From Candidatus Thiocaldithrix dubininis (GTDB taxonomy: Bacteria; Pseudomonadota; Gammaproteobacteria; Thiotrichales; Thiotrichaceae), in assembly GCA_029972135.1 (NCBI GenBank), contig CP124755.1:558001-622000 (forward strand): DNA of 64,000 bases, read 5' to 3'. A program made the position numbers and the translations under genes. Under the pieces are notes generated by a model. The model was not told the origin of the DNA and made no database searches. It saw nothing but the letters and a program-made list of their open reading frames with translations. Positions 62,625 through 64,000 of this stretch are shown in pieces. Position 1 is the first letter of the stretch. Every line of letters begins with the position of its first letter.

Positions 62625-64000
62625 GTGAAACAAAAAACATTGCGCTTAAACCTGTTAATTACGGGTTTAGGGCTTATGGCGAGTGCCCAAACGCTGGCGG
62701 TTACGTCAGCTCAATATGCTGATTTATTTGCAAATGAACCCTTAGTAACTCAATTAATGGTAAAGCTGCCTGCGACAGCGACTAACCCTAAGGGCAAAGT
62801 GATGACGCAAGCCAGTTTAAATAGCTTAATGGCCGCAAGTGGCTTACCGCTCAGTTATAAGCGCCCGATGGCGACGGGGGCGCATGTGCTTAAACTGCCC
62901 TACGCCATGACCGCAGATGAGGCGCAAGCGTATGCGGATAACTTAAAAGCGCAAGGCGTAGTCGTGGAGGCGGAAGCTGACCGTTGGGTTATGCCATTGG
63001 CATCCGAGGTAAACTTAGCTGTATTACCGGACGATCCGGCTTTTTATGCGAATCAGTGGGGCTTGCAGAATGCCAACTCCGGCGCGGAAGGGGCTGCAAA
63101 TTTACCCAGAGCGTGGGGTATTAGCCAAGGCTCAAAAGATATTACTGTGGCGGTAGTGGATACTGGAATTTTAAATCATAGTAGCTTGAAAAATCGTTTA
63201 GTGAATGGCGATGCGAGCTTAGCGGGTTATGACTTTATTACGTCGTCTACTCAAGCCAATGACGGTGATGGGCGGGATGCAAATCCAGCCGATGCGGGTA
63301 ACTGGGTCACCACCGCAGAAGCACAAGGCGCTTTAAATTGTAGCCCTACAAATAGTTCATGGCATGGTACGCATGTGGCGGGAATCATTGGAGCAAGTTC
63401 TAATGATGGTGTGGGCATAACAGGTATTGATTGGAATGCTAAGCTCTTAAATGTACGGGTGTTAGGGAAATGCGGCGGTCAGACTTCTGACATTGTGGAT
63501 GGTGTTATCTGGGCAGCGGGGGGAACAGTGCCCGATTTACCGGCTAATGAACACCCCGCCCAAGTGATTAATATGAGCTTAGGCGGCGCAGGTAATTGCC
63601 CCTCTGCTATGCAAGGTGCGATTAATACCGCTGTAGCCAAAGGTGCGGTAGTCGTGGTGGCAGCGGGTAACGATCTGGCTGATTCTGCTAATGTGATGCC
63701 TGCGAATTGTAAGAATGTTATTTCGGTGGCTTCCGTTGGGGCAGAAGGCGAAAAGTCGATTTATAGCAATTATGGCGAAAACGTCGATATTGCTGCGCCC
63801 GGACAGCAAATTTATTCCACCTATAATATGGGGGTGACAACACCGACGGCTGATACTTACACCTCCATGAGCGGGACAAGTATGGCAGCGCCGCATGTAG
63901 CGGGTGTTGCCTCTTTAATGTTGGCGGCTAATCCGAATTTGGTCGATGGCACGATTAAGCCAGAAAAAGTAGCGGCTATTATTGAAGATAATTTAAAAGC
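62625..64000 (+). CDS. Second subtilisin-like (S8) protease, partial at window edge
   Basis: An open frame from a GTG at 62625 (AGGTGA upstream) runs off the right edge after about 458 codons. It opens MKQKTLRLNLLITGLGL with a signal ending near TLAVT, then an I9-type propeptide (LVTQLMVKLPAT, SLNSLMAASGLPLSYKR, AHVLKLPYAMTADEAQ), then the S8 domain: Asp in VVDTGILNH, His in SSWHGTHVAGI, Ser in GTSMAAPHVAG. It is closely related to the 60648 protease over its whole length, so the pair arose by tandem duplication. The C-terminal part is not in the window. Confidence 0.88.
   Translation, partial: MKQKTLRLNLLITGLGLMASAQTLAVTSAQYADLFANEPLVTQLMVKLPATATNPKGKVMTQASLNSLMAASGLPLSYKRPMATGAHVLKLPYAMTADEAQAYADNLKAQGVVVEAEADRWVMPLASEVNLAVLPDDPAFYANQWGLQNANSGAEGAANLPRAWGISQGSKDITVAVVDTGILNHSSLKNRLVNGDASLAGYDFITSSTQANDGDGRDANPADAGNWVTTAEAQGALNCSPTNSSWHGTHVAGIIGASSNDGVGITGIDWNAKLLNVRVLGKCGGQTSDIVDGVIWAAGGTVPDLPANEHPAQVINMSLGGAGNCPSAMQGAINTAVAKGAVVVVAAGNDLADSANVMPANCKNVISVASVGAEGEKSIYSNYGENVDIAAPGQQIYSTYNMGVTTPTADTYTSMSGTSMAAPHVAGVASLMLAANPNLVDGTIKPEKVAAIIEDNLK

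Overview
The window reads as a piece of chromosome from a moderately AT-rich gammaproteobacterium. The best guess is a sulfur-oxidising member of the Thiotrichales (Thiothrix/Thiolinea-like). That placement is an inference from gene content: a TusA-type sulfur carrier, a DsrC-family protein, IbaG, a DUF2782-thrB pair, DUF2058, HugZ, GlyGly-CTERM sorting and gammaproteobacterial-type ClpB and RsuA. No rRNA, tRNA, phage or intact insertion sequence was seen. No CRISPR array was seen either.

Layout. 1-4.1 kb: a left-truncated DUF2156 (MprF-like) gene, then EcsC, VOC and DUF4153 genes, all on the minus strand. 4.2-5.9 kb: a plus-strand cluster with a small acidic protein, an orphan Cas6/Cmx6-like RAMP protein, a DsrC homologue with no cysteine, and a 63-residue protein ending at a strong terminator. 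5.9-14.7 kb: housekeeping and hypothetical genes, including a TonB-like Lys/Pro-rich membrane protein, a PKHD hydroxylase, a DUF808 membrane protein, a cytochrome b561-like protein, signal peptidase I, DUF2058, tusA, thrB, DUF2782, a LOG-family protein and ibaG. 14.7-20.9 kb: a minus-strand surface operon with a small DUF11-type protein, a C-type-lectin/DUF11 protein and a very large DUF11 plus beta-barrel protein. 21-24.8 kb: a cyclic-nucleotide-binding protein coupled to a C-terminally short SelO pseudokinase, then a second-type EF-G. 25-30.6 kb: a TPP enzyme, a lipoprotein and a Type II restriction-modification pair. 30.7-34.2 kb: clpB with a clear sigma-32 promoter and a NrtR-like regulator. 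34.3-39.1 kb: a secreted protein, glpD-glpK, an EmrE-like exporter and a HugZ-like protein. 39.2-42.3 kb: a cohesin-like/dockerin-like protein followed by a dockerin-bearing trypsin-like protease. 42.6-45 kb: rnd, crcB and a transposase N-terminal-domain remnant. 45-54.2 kb: a seven-gene fatty-acid beta-oxidation operon headed by a MerR-family regulator with a palindromic operator. 54.3-56 kb: a frameshifted ADP-ribosylglycohydrolase with its usual small partner, and a zinc-ribbon protein. 56-60.2 kb: hisB-hisH-rsuA, ilvA and rpiA. 60.2-64 kb: a free-standing propeptide-like lipoprotein followed by two tandem subtilisin-like proteases, the second cut by the window edge.

How it fits together. 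The region is mostly core metabolism interleaved with several cell-surface or secreted systems: the DUF11/lectin/barrel operon, the cohesin-dockerin-protease pair, and the subtilases with a candidate inhibitor. The parts that look least described are the orphan RAMP protein beside the cysteine-free DsrC homologue, the lipoprotein that duplicates the subtilase propeptide, and the lectin/barrel operon. All functions are read from motifs by eye; no database search was run.
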